Assembly: GCA_016711045.1 (NCBI GenBank)
Contig: JADJTT010000008.1
Location: forward strand, 1 to 64,000
DNA length: 64,000 bases
Direction of reading: 5' to 3'
Source: Saprospirales bacterium
GTDB taxonomy: Bacteria; Bacteroidota; Bacteroidia; Chitinophagales; Saprospiraceae
The notes under the pieces were generated by a model, which was given only the letters and a program-made list of their open reading frames with translations, was not told the origin of the DNA and did not search any database. Positions 49,085-59,013 of the stretch are shown one piece after another; positions within the stretch are counted from its first letter, which is position 1; every line of letters begins with the position of its first letter. Position numbers and translations under genes: made by a program.

Positions 49085-50554
49085 ATGAAACGACTCTCAG
49101 ACATATTAGATCGCATAGCCATACTCCGCTCGGAAGGGGATACCTCTATTTCCGTGCGACGCATCGGCTTCGATTCCCGCCAGGTGGAACCGGGTGATCT
49201 GTTTGTAGCCGTTCGGGGTGTACAAGTCGATGGACACCGGTTTATTGCGGAGGTGCTGCAAAAAGGCGCCTCAGTCATCGTGGCGGAAGATGCCCCGGGT
49301 ACCCTTCCTCAAGGTGTTTGCTGGATACAAGTCGCGGATAGCGCGGAAGCCCTTGGGCAATTTGCCGCCAATTTTTATGGCCGCCCATCTGAAAACCTTC
49401 AGGTGGTTGCCGTGACCGGCACCAATGGCAAAACGACTACCGCTACGCTGCTTTTTGACCTGGTTCGGGAATTGGGTTTCCAGGCCGGCTTGCTCTCCAC
49501 CATCGAAAACCGGATCGGCGACCGCGTGCTGCCCTCCCGGCTGACTACCCCCGACCCGGTGTATATTCAGGAGCAAATGGCTGAAATGGTCGAAGCGGGT
49601 TGCACCTATGTCTTTATGGAAGCCAGTAGCCACGCCATTCATCAAAAACGGATCGCGGGCCTGCATTTTGCCGGAGCGGTATTTACCAATATCACCCACG
49701 ATCACCTGGACTACCACGGCACCTTTAAAAACTATATCGACGCCAAAAAAATGTTGTTCGACGGCCTGCCCCGCACCGCTTTTGCCCTGGTCAATACAGA
49801 TGACCCGCGCGGGCCTGTGATGCTGCAGAATACCGCCGCGAAAACCTACACCTATTCCCTCAAGAAGCTAGCGGACTATAAAGCCAGGATAATAGATTAC
49901 AACTTGTTAGGGCTCCATCTTGAACTGGATGGAACCGACTTTTACGGCCGGTTGATCGGAGCGTTCAATGCCTATAATTATTTGGCGGTCTACGCCACGG
50001 CACGATTGCTTGGACTGGATAAGATGGAAGTATTAACCGTATTGAGCCGGCTTACCCCGGCTCCCGGCCGCTTTGAAACCGTTGTCCACGCCAACCGCCC
50101 TGTGGTGGGGATCGTGGATTATGCCCATACCCCGGACGCACTGGAAAAAGTGCTCCAAACGATCGATAACCTCCGGAAAGGAGGAGAACGAATCATTACG
50201 GTGGTCGGCTGTGGAGGTGATCGCGATAAAGCCAAACGGCCGATCATGGCTCAGGTAGCTTGCAGTGGAAGCAATCAGGTCATTCTGACGGCCGACAACC
50301 CTCGCTCCGAAGACCCCGCACAGATCCTGGCCGAAATGCTGGAAGGGGTGCGGATCTCCGACCGGGCTAAAGTACTGACCATACTCTCCCGCAGGGAGGC
50401 CATCCGTACCGCTTGCGCCATCGCCCATTCCGGCGATATCGTGCTGGCTGCCGGAAAAGGCCATGAAAAATATCAGGAAATTAAAGGAGTTCGACATCCC
50501 TTCGACGACGTCGCCGAATTGCGTGCCGCCCTCGCAGAAACCGTAACTAACTAA
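49085..50554 (+). CDS. murE: UDP-MurNAc-tripeptide synthetase MurE
   Basis: 489 residues. N-terminal SVRRIGFDSRQVEPGDLFVA, central VTGTNGKTTTATLLFD (ATP), EASSHAIHQKR, ITHDHLDYHGTFKNYIDAKK and C-terminal DNPRSEDPAQI. The DNPR motif marks enzymes that add meso-diaminopimelate, so the wall is probably A1gamma-type. Starts 19 bases after ftsI. murF is absent between murE and mraY. Confidence 0.97.
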   Translation: MKRLSDILDRIAILRSEGDTSISVRRIGFDSRQVEPGDLFVAVRGVQVDGHRFIAEVLQKGASVIVAEDAPGTLPQGVCWIQVADSAEALGQFAANFYGRPSENLQVVAVTGTNGKTTTATLLFDLVRELGFQAGLLSTIENRIGDRVLPSRLTTPDPVYIQEQMAEMVEAGCTYVFMEASSHAIHQKRIAGLHFAGAVFTNITHDHLDYHGTFKNYIDAKKMLFDGLPRTAFALVNTDDPRGPVMLQNTAAKTYTYSLKKLADYKARIIDYNLLGLHLELDGTDFYGRLIGAFNAYNYLAVYATARLLGLDKMEVLTVLSRLTPAPGRFETVVHANRPVVGIVDYAHTPDALEKVLQTIDNLRKGGERIITVVGCGGDRDKAKRPIMAQVACSGSNQVILTADNPRSEDPAQILAEMLEGVRISDRAKVLTILSRREAIRTACAIAHSGDIVLAAGKGHEKYQEIKGVRHPFDDVAELRAALAETVTN

Positions 50555-50573
50555 AAATTAAAAACTGCATTAA

Positions 50574-51827
50574 ATGCTGTACGAACTCTTCCAATGGCTT
50601 GAAGATTGCTGCGAAATCCCGGGGGCTGGCTTGTTCCAGTTCATCACGTTCCGTGCGGGGATGGCTGTCGTGATCTCCCTGCTGATCAGCATGGTCTGGG
50701 GAGGACGTATCGTGCGGTACCTGCAACGTCTGCAAATTGGCGAATCCGTGCGCGACCTGGGACTGGACGGGCAAAAGCAAAAGGAAGGCACCCCGACTAT
50801 GGGTGGATTGATCATTATCATGGCCATCCTGATCCCCTGCCTCCTCATGGCGGATTTGACCAATGTCTATATCATCCTCATGTTGCTGGCCACGGCCTTG
50901 ATGGGTATGATCGGTTTTTTGGATGATTATATTAAGGTATTCCGGAAAAACAAGGAAGGGCTGAGCGGGATATTCAAGGTCATTGGCCAGGTGGCCTTTG
51001 GGCTGATCATCGCGCTGACCATGCTTTTCAGCGAAGAGATCGTGGTTCGCATGAACCTGGAAGAAGCTCAAAATAAGGGGTATAAGATCGTGAAGATGGT
51101 CAACCTGGAAGGAACTTCCGGCGATACCATCGAGTATGCCTATGTGCAGACCACCCTGACGAATGTACCTTTTTTCAAGGGCAACAATTTTGATTATCGC
51201 TCCCTGCTTTGGTTCGTGGGCGACAATGCCGGGGTATTAGTTTGGATCGTGTTTATATTGGTTGTGATCTTTATCGTCACCGCGGTGTCCAACGCTGCTA
51301 ACCTGACAGACGGACTGGACGGCCTGGCCACAGGCGTTTCGGGCATCATTGGGGTCATTCTGGCAATTTTCGCCTATGTATCGGGGAATAGTATTGCCGC
51401 TGATTACCTCAATATCCTGTTCCTGCCGGGCTCCAGTGAACTGGTGATCTTCTCTGCGTGCTTTCTGGGCGCTTGTATCGGATTCCTCTGGTACAATTCC
51501 TATCCCGCACAGATCTTCATGGGCGATACCGGAAGCCTGACGCTGGGAGGTATTATTGCCGCGATGTCCATCCTGTTGCGCAAAGAGCTGCTGATTCCGC
51601 TCATGTGCGGGATTTTCGTGATGGAAAATCTCTCGGTAGTACTTCAGGTATCTTATTTCAAATATACTAAACGCAAATACGGAGAAGGAAAACGCATCTT
51701 TTTGATGTCGCCCCTTCACCACCATTACCAAAAGAAAGGGATGCCGGAAACCAAGATCGTAACCCGTTTCTGGATCGTAGGCATCCTGCTGGCTGTAGTA
51801 ACTATTTTGACTTTGAAAATTCGCTAA
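50574..51827 (+). CDS. mraY: Phospho-N-acetylmuramoyl-pentapeptide transferase MraY
   Basis: 417 residues, ten membrane segments expected. GTPTMGGLIIIMAILIPCLL, FLDDYIKV, the catalytic loop SNAANLTDGLDGLATG, IFMGDTGSLTLGG and HHHYQKKGMPETK are all present. Makes lipid I from UDP-MurNAc-pentapeptide and undecaprenyl phosphate. The Bacteroidota insertion between segments (EAQNKGYKIVKMVNLEGTSG, then IEYAYVQTTLTN) makes it about 50 residues longer than E. coli MraY. Confidence 0.97.
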   Translation: MLYELFQWLEDCCEIPGAGLFQFITFRAGMAVVISLLISMVWGGRIVRYLQRLQIGESVRDLGLDGQKQKEGTPTMGGLIIIMAILIPCLLMADLTNVYIILMLLATALMGMIGFLDDYIKVFRKNKEGLSGIFKVIGQVAFGLIIALTMLFSEEIVVRMNLEEAQNKGYKIVKMVNLEGTSGDTIEYAYVQTTLTNVPFFKGNNFDYRSLLWFVGDNAGVLVWIVFILVVIFIVTAVSNAANLTDGLDGLATGVSGIIGVILAIFAYVSGNSIAADYLNILFLPGSSELVIFSACFLGACIGFLWYNSYPAQIFMGDTGSLTLGGIIAAMSILLRKELLIPLMCGIFVMENLSVVLQVSYFKYTKRKYGEGKRIFLMSPLHHHYQKKGMPETKIVTRFWIVGILLAVVTILTLKIR

Positions 51828-51830
51828 TTC

Positions 51831-53159
51831 ATGCAATTACCAAATCGGATCACCATACTGGGAGGCGGAGAAAGCGGCGTAGGCGCTGCACTCCTGGCAC
51901 AAGCCAGGGGGCTCCGGGTATTCCTGTCCGATCAGGGTTCGATTGCCGAATTGCATAAATCTACCCTGGATCAGGCTGGTATTCCTTATGAAGAAGGCAC
52001 GCATTCTATAGATCGTATCGTAGAAGCCGTGGAAGTGGTAAAGAGCCCTGGTATTCCGGAAAAAGCCCCGGTGATCCAGGCTTTGCGGGAAAAGGGTATC
52101 CCCGTGATCTCGGAGATTGAATTTGCCGCCCGCCATTCCAACGGGATCCTAGTGGGTATCACCGGGACAAACGGCAAGACTACGACCACCCGTCTGGCCT
52201 ATCATTTGATCCGGACAGCCGGATTTAACGTGGGTATAGGCGGGAACGTGGGCAATAGCTTCTCCCTGGAAGTGATCGAAGACCGATACGATTACTACGT
52301 GCTGGAACTGAGTAGTTTCCAACTGGACAATATCGTGGCATTCCGGCCTCATATCGCCGTGCTGCTCAATATTACGCCCGACCATTTGGACCGCTACGCC
52401 TACAAGATGGAAAATTATACCGCCGCCAAGCTCCGGATCGCCCGGAACCAGACGCCGAAGGATTTTTTTCTATACAATGCGGAGGATCAGCATATTGCAA
52501 GCGGAATGGCGGCAACGCCGGTACGTGCGCAACTGCTGCCGATGTCTATGGAAAGCGGTCCGGAAGGCTCCCCATTGCTGGTGGGAGGCCATTCCTTCTT
52601 TTTGAATAACCCGTCCCTGAAAGGGCGGCACAACCGGTTCAACGCACAATGTGCGATCCAGGCAGCGGTGCTCCTGGGCGCCTTGCCTCAAGCGATTCAA
52701 CTGGGGTTGGACTCCTTTGTCAACGATCCCCACCGGATGGAAAAAGTGGAAGAGTGGAATGGCGTTTTGTACCTCAACGACAGCAAGGCAACCAATGTGG
52801 AAGCCGTGTATTTCGCCCTGGAAGCAATGACGCGACCGGTGATCTGGATTGCAGGAGGAGTGGACAAAGGCAATGACTATGAGACCCTGATGCCCCTGGT
52901 ACGCGAGAAAGTAAAAGCGCTTGTCTGCCTGGGCGCAGATAATGCCAAACTCGTGCAGTCGTTCACCGGGATGGTGCCGCAAATAGTGGAAGTACGCAGT
53001 GCAGCCGAAGCAGTGAGCGAGGCTACCCGGCTGTCGGAACGTGGCGATGTCGTATTGCTGTCGCCTGCGTGTGCCAGCTTCGACCTGTTTCGCAACTATG
53101 AAGACCGGGGTACCCAATTTAAAGAGGCTGTACGGGAATTAGTAACCACCACGACTTAA
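51831..53159 (+). CDS. murD: UDP-N-acetylmuramoylalanine--D-glutamate ligase MurD
   Basis: 442 residues. ITILGGGESGVGAALLAQAR, VGITGTNGKTTTTRLAYHLI (P-loop), LELSSFQLDNI, LNITPDHLDRYAYKMENYTA, AFNAQ..., and C-terminal LNDSKATNVEAVYFALEAM with GGVDKGNDYE and LLSPACASFDLFRNYEDRG. Adds D-Glu to UDP-MurNAc-L-Ala. ATG three bases after the mraY stop. Confidence 0.97.
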   Translation: MQLPNRITILGGGESGVGAALLAQARGLRVFLSDQGSIAELHKSTLDQAGIPYEEGTHSIDRIVEAVEVVKSPGIPEKAPVIQALREKGIPVISEIEFAARHSNGILVGITGTNGKTTTTRLAYHLIRTAGFNVGIGGNVGNSFSLEVIEDRYDYYVLELSSFQLDNIVAFRPHIAVLLNITPDHLDRYAYKMENYTAAKLRIARNQTPKDFFLYNAEDQHIASGMAATPVRAQLLPMSMESGPEGSPLLVGGHSFFLNNPSLKGRHNRFNAQCAIQAAVLLGALPQAIQLGLDSFVNDPHRMEKVEEWNGVLYLNDSKATNVEAVYFALEAMTRPVIWIAGGVDKGNDYETLMPLVREKVKALVCLGADNAKLVQSFTGMVPQIVEVRSAAEAVSEATRLSERGDVVLLSPACASFDLFRNYEDRGTQFKEAVRELVTTTT

Positions 53160-53174
53160 AAAAAGAAAGAAAAG

Positions 53175-54332
53175 ATGTCGACTATTGGAAAACGGATCTA
53201 TGCGGAATTGAAAGGCGACCGGGTCATATGGATGATCCTGGCCGTGCTGGCATTGTTTTCCATTTTGACGGTCTACAGCGCAACCGGAAGTTTGGCCTAT
53301 AAAATGCAGGGAGGAAACACGGAGGCATACCTTATCCGCCATGGGTTTATCCTGATGCTGGGATTGATCGTGACCTACCTGGCGTACTCGGTAAATTATA
53401 TGCGGTACAAATTTGTGGCCCCGTGGTTGCTGATGATTTCCGTACCCCTCCTCATCTACACACTGGGGTTTGGAGAGGAGATCAACAATGCCCGGCGCTG
53501 GATTGAAGTGCCTTTTATCGGGTTGACCTTTCAAACCTCAGACTTTGCCAAGCTGGCACTCCTGATGTTTGTGGCCAGGGAGATTACCCGACACAACGAT
53601 TACATCAAGGATTTCAATAAGGCGTTCTTGCCTATCATCGTACCTATTCTTTTGATCTGTGGCCTGATTGCTCCGGCCGACTTATCTACGTCGATCATGC
53701 TGTTTTTTACCTGCATGCTGATGATGTTCATCGGGCGGGTTGAATTGCGGTACATTCTGCTGCTGATGTTTTTGGGCGTCGTCGTCTTTGCAGCCCTGGT
53801 AGGCATCGGCAGAATGTTCCCGGATTTTGTCCGGGTCGAAACCTGGAGCAACCGCTTGCGGGAATTCGTGACCAACCCGGATGGAGGTTACCAGGTGATG
53901 CACTCCAAGATAGCCATCGCCAATGGAAAATGGATCGGATTGGGCCCGGGTAACAGCACGATGCGCAACTACTTGCCTGCTCCTTATTCCGATTTTATCT
54001 ACGCGATCATCTGCGAGGAATATGGATTGGTTGGAGGTTTTCTCATTCTGGGTTTGTTCATTCTCCTGCTGATCCGGACTACCGCATTGGTCACGAAGAG
54101 TTCCAAACAGTTTGGGGCCATGCTGGCCCTGGGTTTATGTCTCAGCATGGTCGTACAGGCACTGGCCAATATGGCGGTGTCGGTCAATCTGGTGCCCGTA
54201 ACCGGGCTTACTCTCCCCGTAGTCAGTATGGGGGGAACCTCCGTCATGTTTAGTTGCCTCTCGATTGGGATCATTCTCAGCGTGAGCAGGTATGTGGAAC
54301 AAGTTTCTTCACAAACAGACGGAGAAGAATGA
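53175..54332 (+). CDS. ftsW: Septal peptidoglycan glycosyltransferase FtsW
   Basis: 385 residues of the SEDS family with about ten membrane segments. LALFSILTVYSATGSLAYKM, RRWIEVPFIGLTFQTSDFAK (QPSE-like catalytic region with FAKLA), and near the end GLGPGNSTMRNYLPAPYSDF, then IYAIICEEYGLVGG, and GLTLPVVSMGGTS are typical. Polymerises lipid II with the FtsI transpeptidase. Its TGA overlaps the murG ATG. Confidence 0.96.
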   Translation: MSTIGKRIYAELKGDRVIWMILAVLALFSILTVYSATGSLAYKMQGGNTEAYLIRHGFILMLGLIVTYLAYSVNYMRYKFVAPWLLMISVPLLIYTLGFGEEINNARRWIEVPFIGLTFQTSDFAKLALLMFVAREITRHNDYIKDFNKAFLPIIVPILLICGLIAPADLSTSIMLFFTCMLMMFIGRVELRYILLLMFLGVVVFAALVGIGRMFPDFVRVETWSNRLREFVTNPDGGYQVMHSKIAIANGKWIGLGPGNSTMRNYLPAPYSDFIYAIICEEYGLVGGFLILGLFILLLIRTTALVTKSSKQFGAMLALGLCLSMVVQALANMAVSVNLVPVTGLTLPVVSMGGTSVMFSCLSIGIILSVSRYVEQVSSQTDGEE

Positions 54333-55422
54333 ATGTATTGATCAGCGGCGGCGGAACGGGTGGCCATGTTTTTCCGGCCATAGCGATTGCAGACGCGATC
54401 AAAAAGCAGCTGCCGGAGGCGAACTTCCTGTTTGTAGGCGCCAAAGGTAAACTGGAAATGGAAAAAGTCCCGAAAGCGGGATATACCATAGAGGGGCTCT
54501 GGATTAGCGGGTTCCAACGAAAATTGACAGTGCGGAATTTATTGGTGCCTTTCAAATTGGCAGCCAGTTTGGTCAAAGCACGGCGCCTGGTGCGCCGGTT
54601 TCGCCCGGATGTGGCCGTAGGCGTGGGGGATATGCCAGCGGCCCAACCCTGGAAATGGCATGCCGAATGGGGGTGCCGGCCCTGATCCAGGAGCAAAACT
54701 CCTTCGCCGGGGTCACCAACCGCTTGCTGGGATCAAAAGTGAGCCGGATATGCGTGGCCTACGAAGGTATGGAACGCTACTTCCCGGCAGAGAAACTGGT
54801 CCTGACCGGTAATCCGGTGCGCGAGGCGATCCGGGACAGCGAGGCTACCCGGGCGCAGGGAATCGACTATTTTGAACTCGATCCCGGCAAACGCACGATC
54901 CTGGTATTTGGCGGTAGCCTGGGCGCCCGTTCGCTCAACGAAGCGATGGCCGGCCAACGGGCACTGCTGGAAAGCCACCCGGAAGTACAGGTGATCTGGC
55001 AGTCGGGCTCGCTCTACATCGATCAATTCCGCGAATGTGCCACGGCTCAATTGCCGAATGTGCAGATCCGGCCTTTTATCGACCGGATGGACCTGGCCTA
55101 CGCCGCCGCAGATGTGATCGTGGGACGCGCAGGCGCCATTACGATCTCGGAACTCTGCCTGGTGGGCAAACCCGTAGTCCTCATCCCTTCGCCAAACGTG
55201 GCAGAGGATCATCAGACGAAAAATGCGCTGGCACTGGTGGAAAAAGAAGCCGCCGTACTGGTTAAAGATACCGAAGCAAGGGAGGGGATCATCTCCAAAC
55301 CGCTTGAAATAATGTCAGACGCTGTCTGGGCCGAAAAGCTGGGAAAAAACATCCTCCAGCTCGCTCGTCCCCACGCCGCCGAAGACATCGCGAAACAAGT
55401 AATTGAATTGACCAAAAACTAA
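54329..55422 (+). pseudogene. murG: MurG glycosyltransferase with a one-base frameshift
   Basis: Starts ATG 54329 (MNVLISGGGTGGHVFPAIAI, the N-terminal G-loop) and reads normally to RPDVAVGVGD at the run GGGGG (54625-54629). One extra G would restore GVGGYASGPTLEMACRMGVP and join the second half in the other frame, which carries ALIQEQNSFAGVTNRLLG, TGNPVREAI, VFGGSLGARSLNEA, VIWQSGSLY, DVIVGRAGAITISEL and KPVVLIPSPNVAEDHQTKNA up to a normal stop. No residues are missing, so all catalytic parts are intact on both sides. MurG is essential and single-copy in bacteria with peptidoglycan; a homopolymer sequencing error is the simplest cause. It would add GlcNAc to lipid I to make lipid II. Confidence 0.92.
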
Positions 55423-55456
55423 ACCTGATAAACCTTTTAAACCGCATAAACTTTTT
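55423..55456 (+). repeat. Nonamer-like array with in-frame TAA codons after murG
   Basis: TAAACCTGA TAAACCTTT TAAACCGCA TAAACTTTT: four 9-base units beginning at the murG stop. Each starts with TAA in the same frame, giving a row of stops, and the array ends before the murC start. Confidence 0.7.
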
Positions 55457-55459
55457 CAA

Positions 55460-56839
55460 GTGAACCTCGACGCTATAAATAAAATGTACTTCATCGGAAT
55501 TGGCGGCATCGGCATGTCGGCCCTGGCCCGCTATTTCCGGCGTCGTGGTGTCGAGATATGGGGGTATGACCGCACCGAGTCGGCCCTGACCCGGGAGATG
55601 GCCCGGGAGGGTATGCATATTCACTACACGGAAGACGTATCGTTTATTCCCCATGGTATTGACCTGGTGGTATTTACCCCGGCCGTACCGGCAAGGCACA
55701 ACGAGCTGCTCCACTTCCGCCAGCACGGCTATACGGTGGTCAAGCGCTCGGAATTGCTCGGCATGGTGAGCCGGGCATCGAAAACGATCGCCATTGCCGG
55801 CACACATGGAAAAACGACCACTTCCAGCTTGCTGACCTTCCTGCTTCGAACGGGAAGGGTAGATTGTACCGCATTCCTGGGAGGTATCGCGCTCGATTTT
55901 GAATCGAATTACGTGGAAGGCGCCAGCGAATGGGTAGTGGCCGAAGCAGATGAATACGATCGATCCTTTTTGCAACTCCAACCCCAGATGGCCGCTATCC
56001 TCTCCATGGATGCGGACCATCTGGATATTTACGGCGATGCCGAGCACATGCTCGAACAGGGCTATCTGGCTTTCGCCAAATTGGTAAAACCAGGCGGGAA
56101 ACTCTTTGTACGCCATGACCTGCTCCCCCATTTCGGCAGCTTCCCCGAAGTGCTCGACTATGGGGTAGGGGTTGGCGCCTACCGCTCGCAGATCCGGGGC
56201 GTGGAAGCCGGCAAAATGGTCTTTGACTATTTCAGTCCGGAAAAAGATCTGCGGGGACTCCGTCTCTCGCTGCCCGGACGGCACAACGTGGAAAACGCTA
56301 CGGTGGCCATTGCCCTGGCGCTGGAAGCAGGAGTGGAAGAAACGGCCATCCGGGACGCGCTATCCCGCTTTAAAGGGATCAAACGGCGGTTCGAGCGAGT
56401 AGTAGATACAGCACAGGTCGTCTATATCGACGACTATGCCCACCATCCGGCTGAATTGGAAGCGACCATCGAAGCCGCCCGGACCATGTACCCAAACCGG
56501 CGATTGACGGGCATTTTTCAGCCCCATCTGTACACCCGAACACGTGATCTCCAGGCCGGATTCGCTTCGGCCATGGACCAACTGGATGAGCCCTGGTTGC
56601 TCGATATTTATCCGGCACGGGAAGAACCGATTGAAGGCGTAAGTTCCGAAATGATCCTGCGCCAGATGCATAACCCGAACAAGCGCCTGATCCAGAAAAG
56701 TGAGATCCTCCAAACCCTGGAAACACATCCAGTGGAGGTGTTGCTAACCCTGGGCGCCGGAGATATTGATACCGAGGTTGAACCGATAAAAAATTGGCTA
56801 AAGACCCATTATTCCACCAAAAAACCACAAGACCAATGA
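55460..56839 (+). CDS. murC: UDP-N-acetylmuramate--L-alanine ligase MurC
   Basis: 459 residues, GTG start (MNLDAINKMYFIGIGGIGMS); a start at the internal Met8 would also keep the Rossmann motif. FIGIGGIGMSALARYFRRRG, IAGTHGKTTTSSLLTFLL (P-loop), EADEYDRSFLQLQP, DAEHMLEQGYLAFAKLVKP, GRHNVENATVAIALALEAG and YDYAHHPAELEATIEAAR (DDYAHHP) are seen. Adds L-Ala to UDP-MurNAc. The TGA overlaps the ftsQ ATG. Confidence 0.97.
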   Translation: MNLDAINKMYFIGIGGIGMSALARYFRRRGVEIWGYDRTESALTREMAREGMHIHYTEDVSFIPHGIDLVVFTPAVPARHNELLHFRQHGYTVVKRSELLGMVSRASKTIAIAGTHGKTTTSSLLTFLLRTGRVDCTAFLGGIALDFESNYVEGASEWVVAEADEYDRSFLQLQPQMAAILSMDADHLDIYGDAEHMLEQGYLAFAKLVKPGGKLFVRHDLLPHFGSFPEVLDYGVGVGAYRSQIRGVEAGKMVFDYFSPEKDLRGLRLSLPGRHNVENATVAIALALEAGVEETAIRDALSRFKGIKRRFERVVDTAQVVYIDDYAHHPAELEATIEAARTMYPNRRLTGIFQPHLYTRTRDLQAGFASAMDQLDEPWLLDIYPAREEPIEGVSSEMILRQMHNPNKRLIQKSEILQTLETHPVEVLLTLGAGDIDTEVEPIKNWLKTHYSTKKPQDQ

Positions 56840-57609
56840 ATGCGGAACTATGGCGGACATTGAGGCGTTTGGGCTATTTCGTGCTGATCTTCGGCGCGGC
56901 GATAGTGGTGATCGCTGCGGTGGAAAGAAAGCAGCAAAGCGGAGCTGCCGGAATTGAAATAAATGTGGAGCCGCTCCCGGATGGACATTTTCTGGTGGAT
57001 AGTACCGATATCGCCAAGACCATCAAACGGAGCTTTGCCTTCGAATGGTCCGGCCAGCAGATCGGGCTATTGAATATCGAACGTTTGGAGCGGGTACTCG
57101 AAGAAGACCCTTTCATCCTCAGTGCCGATGTGTACATCAATGCCAAGGATATGATCCATATCCTGGTGGAGCAGCGCGAACCGGTGTTGCGCATCATCGA
57201 CGACAATGGATTGCAGTACTACCTGGATATTGACGGGAATAAGATGCCACTGTCCAAACATTTTTCAGCCAGGGTAATGGTGGCTACGGGAAGCCTTCCA
57301 CCCCATGTACCCGGATTTTTAGACAAAAAGAAAAACCTGCTCAAAGATGTATTTCTGTTGAGCCAATACATAGAAAAAGACCGTTTCCTGCGTACGCTCA
57401 TCGAGCAGATATACGTGTCGAACGGTAAAATACTGCTGGCCCCAAAAGTGGGCAACTACAAGATCATATTGGGTAGCATGGAAGGCGTAGAGGAGAAATT
57501 TGACCGCCTGCGGATCTTCTACGACGAAGTGATGCCCTACGAAGGATGGCGACGATACAAGACGGTAAACCTGTCTTACAAAGGACAGGTGGTTTGCGAA
57601 AAACGGTAA
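56836..57609 (+). CDS. ftsQ: Cell division protein FtsQ
   Basis: 257 residues from ATG 56836, overlapping the murC stop (ATGA). Short N terminus, one membrane segment (LGYFVLIFGAAIVVIAAVE) and a periplasmic POTRA-like part (HFLVDSTDIAKTIKRSFAFE; LNIERLERVLEEDPFILSADVYINA; IHILVEQREPVLRIIDDNGL). The order L-E-R-L/E-R-V and VEQREPVLRI is typical of Bacteroidota FtsQ/DivIB. Recruits FtsL/B-like proteins and regulates septal synthesis. Confidence 0.92.
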   Translation: MNAELWRTLRRLGYFVLIFGAAIVVIAAVERKQQSGAAGIEINVEPLPDGHFLVDSTDIAKTIKRSFAFEWSGQQIGLLNIERLERVLEEDPFILSADVYINAKDMIHILVEQREPVLRIIDDNGLQYYLDIDGNKMPLSKHFSARVMVATGSLPPHVPGFLDKKKNLLKDVFLLSQYIEKDRFLRTLIEQIYVSNGKILLAPKVGNYKIILGSMEGVEEKFDRLRIFYDEVMPYEGWRRYKTVNLSYKGQVVCEKR

Positions 57610-57671
57610 TTATTTATTCAAAATAGCAAATGATGGCTAGCCCGGAGCTAGCATGAGCAAAAACAAATGTT

Positions 57672-58994
57672 ATGATGGAAACGAAGAGCAATTCTGAAAT
57701 CGTGGTAGCATTGGATATCGGTACCACCAAGGTATGCGCGATAGCCGGTTATCGAAATGAACATGGGAGACTCGAGATCCTCGGTATTGGGAAAGTAGCC
57801 AGCGAAGGCGTACTCCGGGGGGTGGTCTCCAATATTGAAAAGACGGTAAAGGCTATTTCGGAAGCAGTGCAAGCTGCCGAACGCATGGCTCAGCGCGAAT
57901 TCAAGATCGTGCACGTAGGCATTGCGGGACAGCATATCAAAAGCCTGCAACATCGCGGCATTCTGACCCGCGACAACGACCACACGGAGATCAGTCAGCG
58001 CGACATCGATCGTCTGGTCAACGACATGCATAAATTGGTCTTGCCTCCTGGCGATAAGATCCTGCATGTCATTCCTCAGGAATACACTGTGGATAATGAG
58101 CAGGGCATCCTGGACCCCATCGGGATGTCGGGCATTCGCATGGAAGCGAATTTCCACATCATCACGGGGCAGATCACGGCGTCCAACAACATTCACCGGT
58201 GTGTGGAACGGTCCGGACTCCGGGTGGCCAACATGACCCTGGAACCTATCGCCTCAGCCGTTTCCGTGCTGAGCGAGGAAGAAAAAGAAGCCGGCGTGGC
58301 ATTGGTCGACATGGGCGGGGGAACAACAGACATTACCCTTTTCCAGGACGGCATCATTCGTCATACGGCGGTCATTCCCTTTGGTGGAAATATTATTACC
58401 AAAGACATCAAGGATGGATGTACGGTAATGATCCAACAGGCAGAAAAAATGAAGGTGCGCTTCGGTTCCGCCCTCGCGGAAGAGGTGTACGACAACCGCA
58501 TTATCACCATCCCGGGCCTGAAAGGCCGTCAGCCCAAGGAGATCTCCGAGAAAAACCTGGCGCGTATTATCCAGGCGCGGGTTGAAGAGATCCTGGACTA
58601 CGTGGTATGGGAAATTCGCCGCTCGGGCTTTGAGCGCAAGCTGATCGGCGGCATAGTCCTGACTGGTGGTGGCGCACTGCTCAACCATATCGACAAGCTC
58701 ACGGCTTACCATACCGGGTACAGCACCCGGATCGGTACGCCTACCGAACACCTGGCTCATGGATATACCGAACAACTCAGCAGCCCCATTTTCGCCACAG
58801 CGATCGGGTTGCTGATGAAAGGGATCCAGGATGTGGAAAGCGGCCGGGTACGCGTGCAACTGGAAAAAGAAAAAGAAAAAGAACAAGTACCTGTGGCCGA
58901 ATTGGAAGAACAAGAAGCCACTGGCCCTTGGTATGAGCAATTATTCCGTAAAACCAAGGAATGGTTCGAAGCTGAACCTGACCGCGAATTTTAA
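57672..58994 (+). CDS. ftsA: Cell division protein FtsA
   Basis: 440 residues; ATG 57672 and 57675 are both possible. Actin-like ATPase that anchors FtsZ to the membrane: VALDIGTTKVCAIAG (phosphate 1), GIAGQHIKSLQHRG, SHA domain EVHV.. region, VDMGGGTTDITLFQDG (phosphate 2), and VLTGGGALLNHIDKL (adenosine). The C-terminal linker is unusually charged (LEKEKEKEQVPVAELEEQEA), then the amphipathic helix WYEQLFRKTKEWFEA that binds the membrane. 62 bases after ftsQ. Confidence 0.96.
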   Translation: MMETKSNSEIVVALDIGTTKVCAIAGYRNEHGRLEILGIGKVASEGVLRGVVSNIEKTVKAISEAVQAAERMAQREFKIVHVGIAGQHIKSLQHRGILTRDNDHTEISQRDIDRLVNDMHKLVLPPGDKILHVIPQEYTVDNEQGILDPIGMSGIRMEANFHIITGQITASNNIHRCVERSGLRVANMTLEPIASAVSVLSEEEKEAGVALVDMGGGTTDITLFQDGIIRHTAVIPFGGNIITKDIKDGCTVMIQQAEKMKVRFGSALAEEVYDNRIITIPGLKGRQPKEISEKNLARIIQARVEEILDYVVWEIRRSGFERKLIGGIVLTGGGALLNHIDKLTAYHTGYSTRIGTPTEHLAHGYTEQLSSPIFATAIGLLMKGIQDVESGRVRVQLEKEKEKEQVPVAELEEQEATGPWYEQLFRKTKEWFEAEPDREF

Positions 58995-59013
58995 CACCAA
59001 AAATAGCAGCGTT

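Noticed and set aside
54254..55422. Two separate glycosyltransferase genes instead of one murG
   Set aside because: The halves match adjacent parts of one MurG and are joined by a single base in a G run.
58831..59013. Upstream extension of FtsZ inside ftsA
   Set aside because: The frame is open but the family N terminus is at ATG 59014; the extension is a shadow of the ftsA 3' end.
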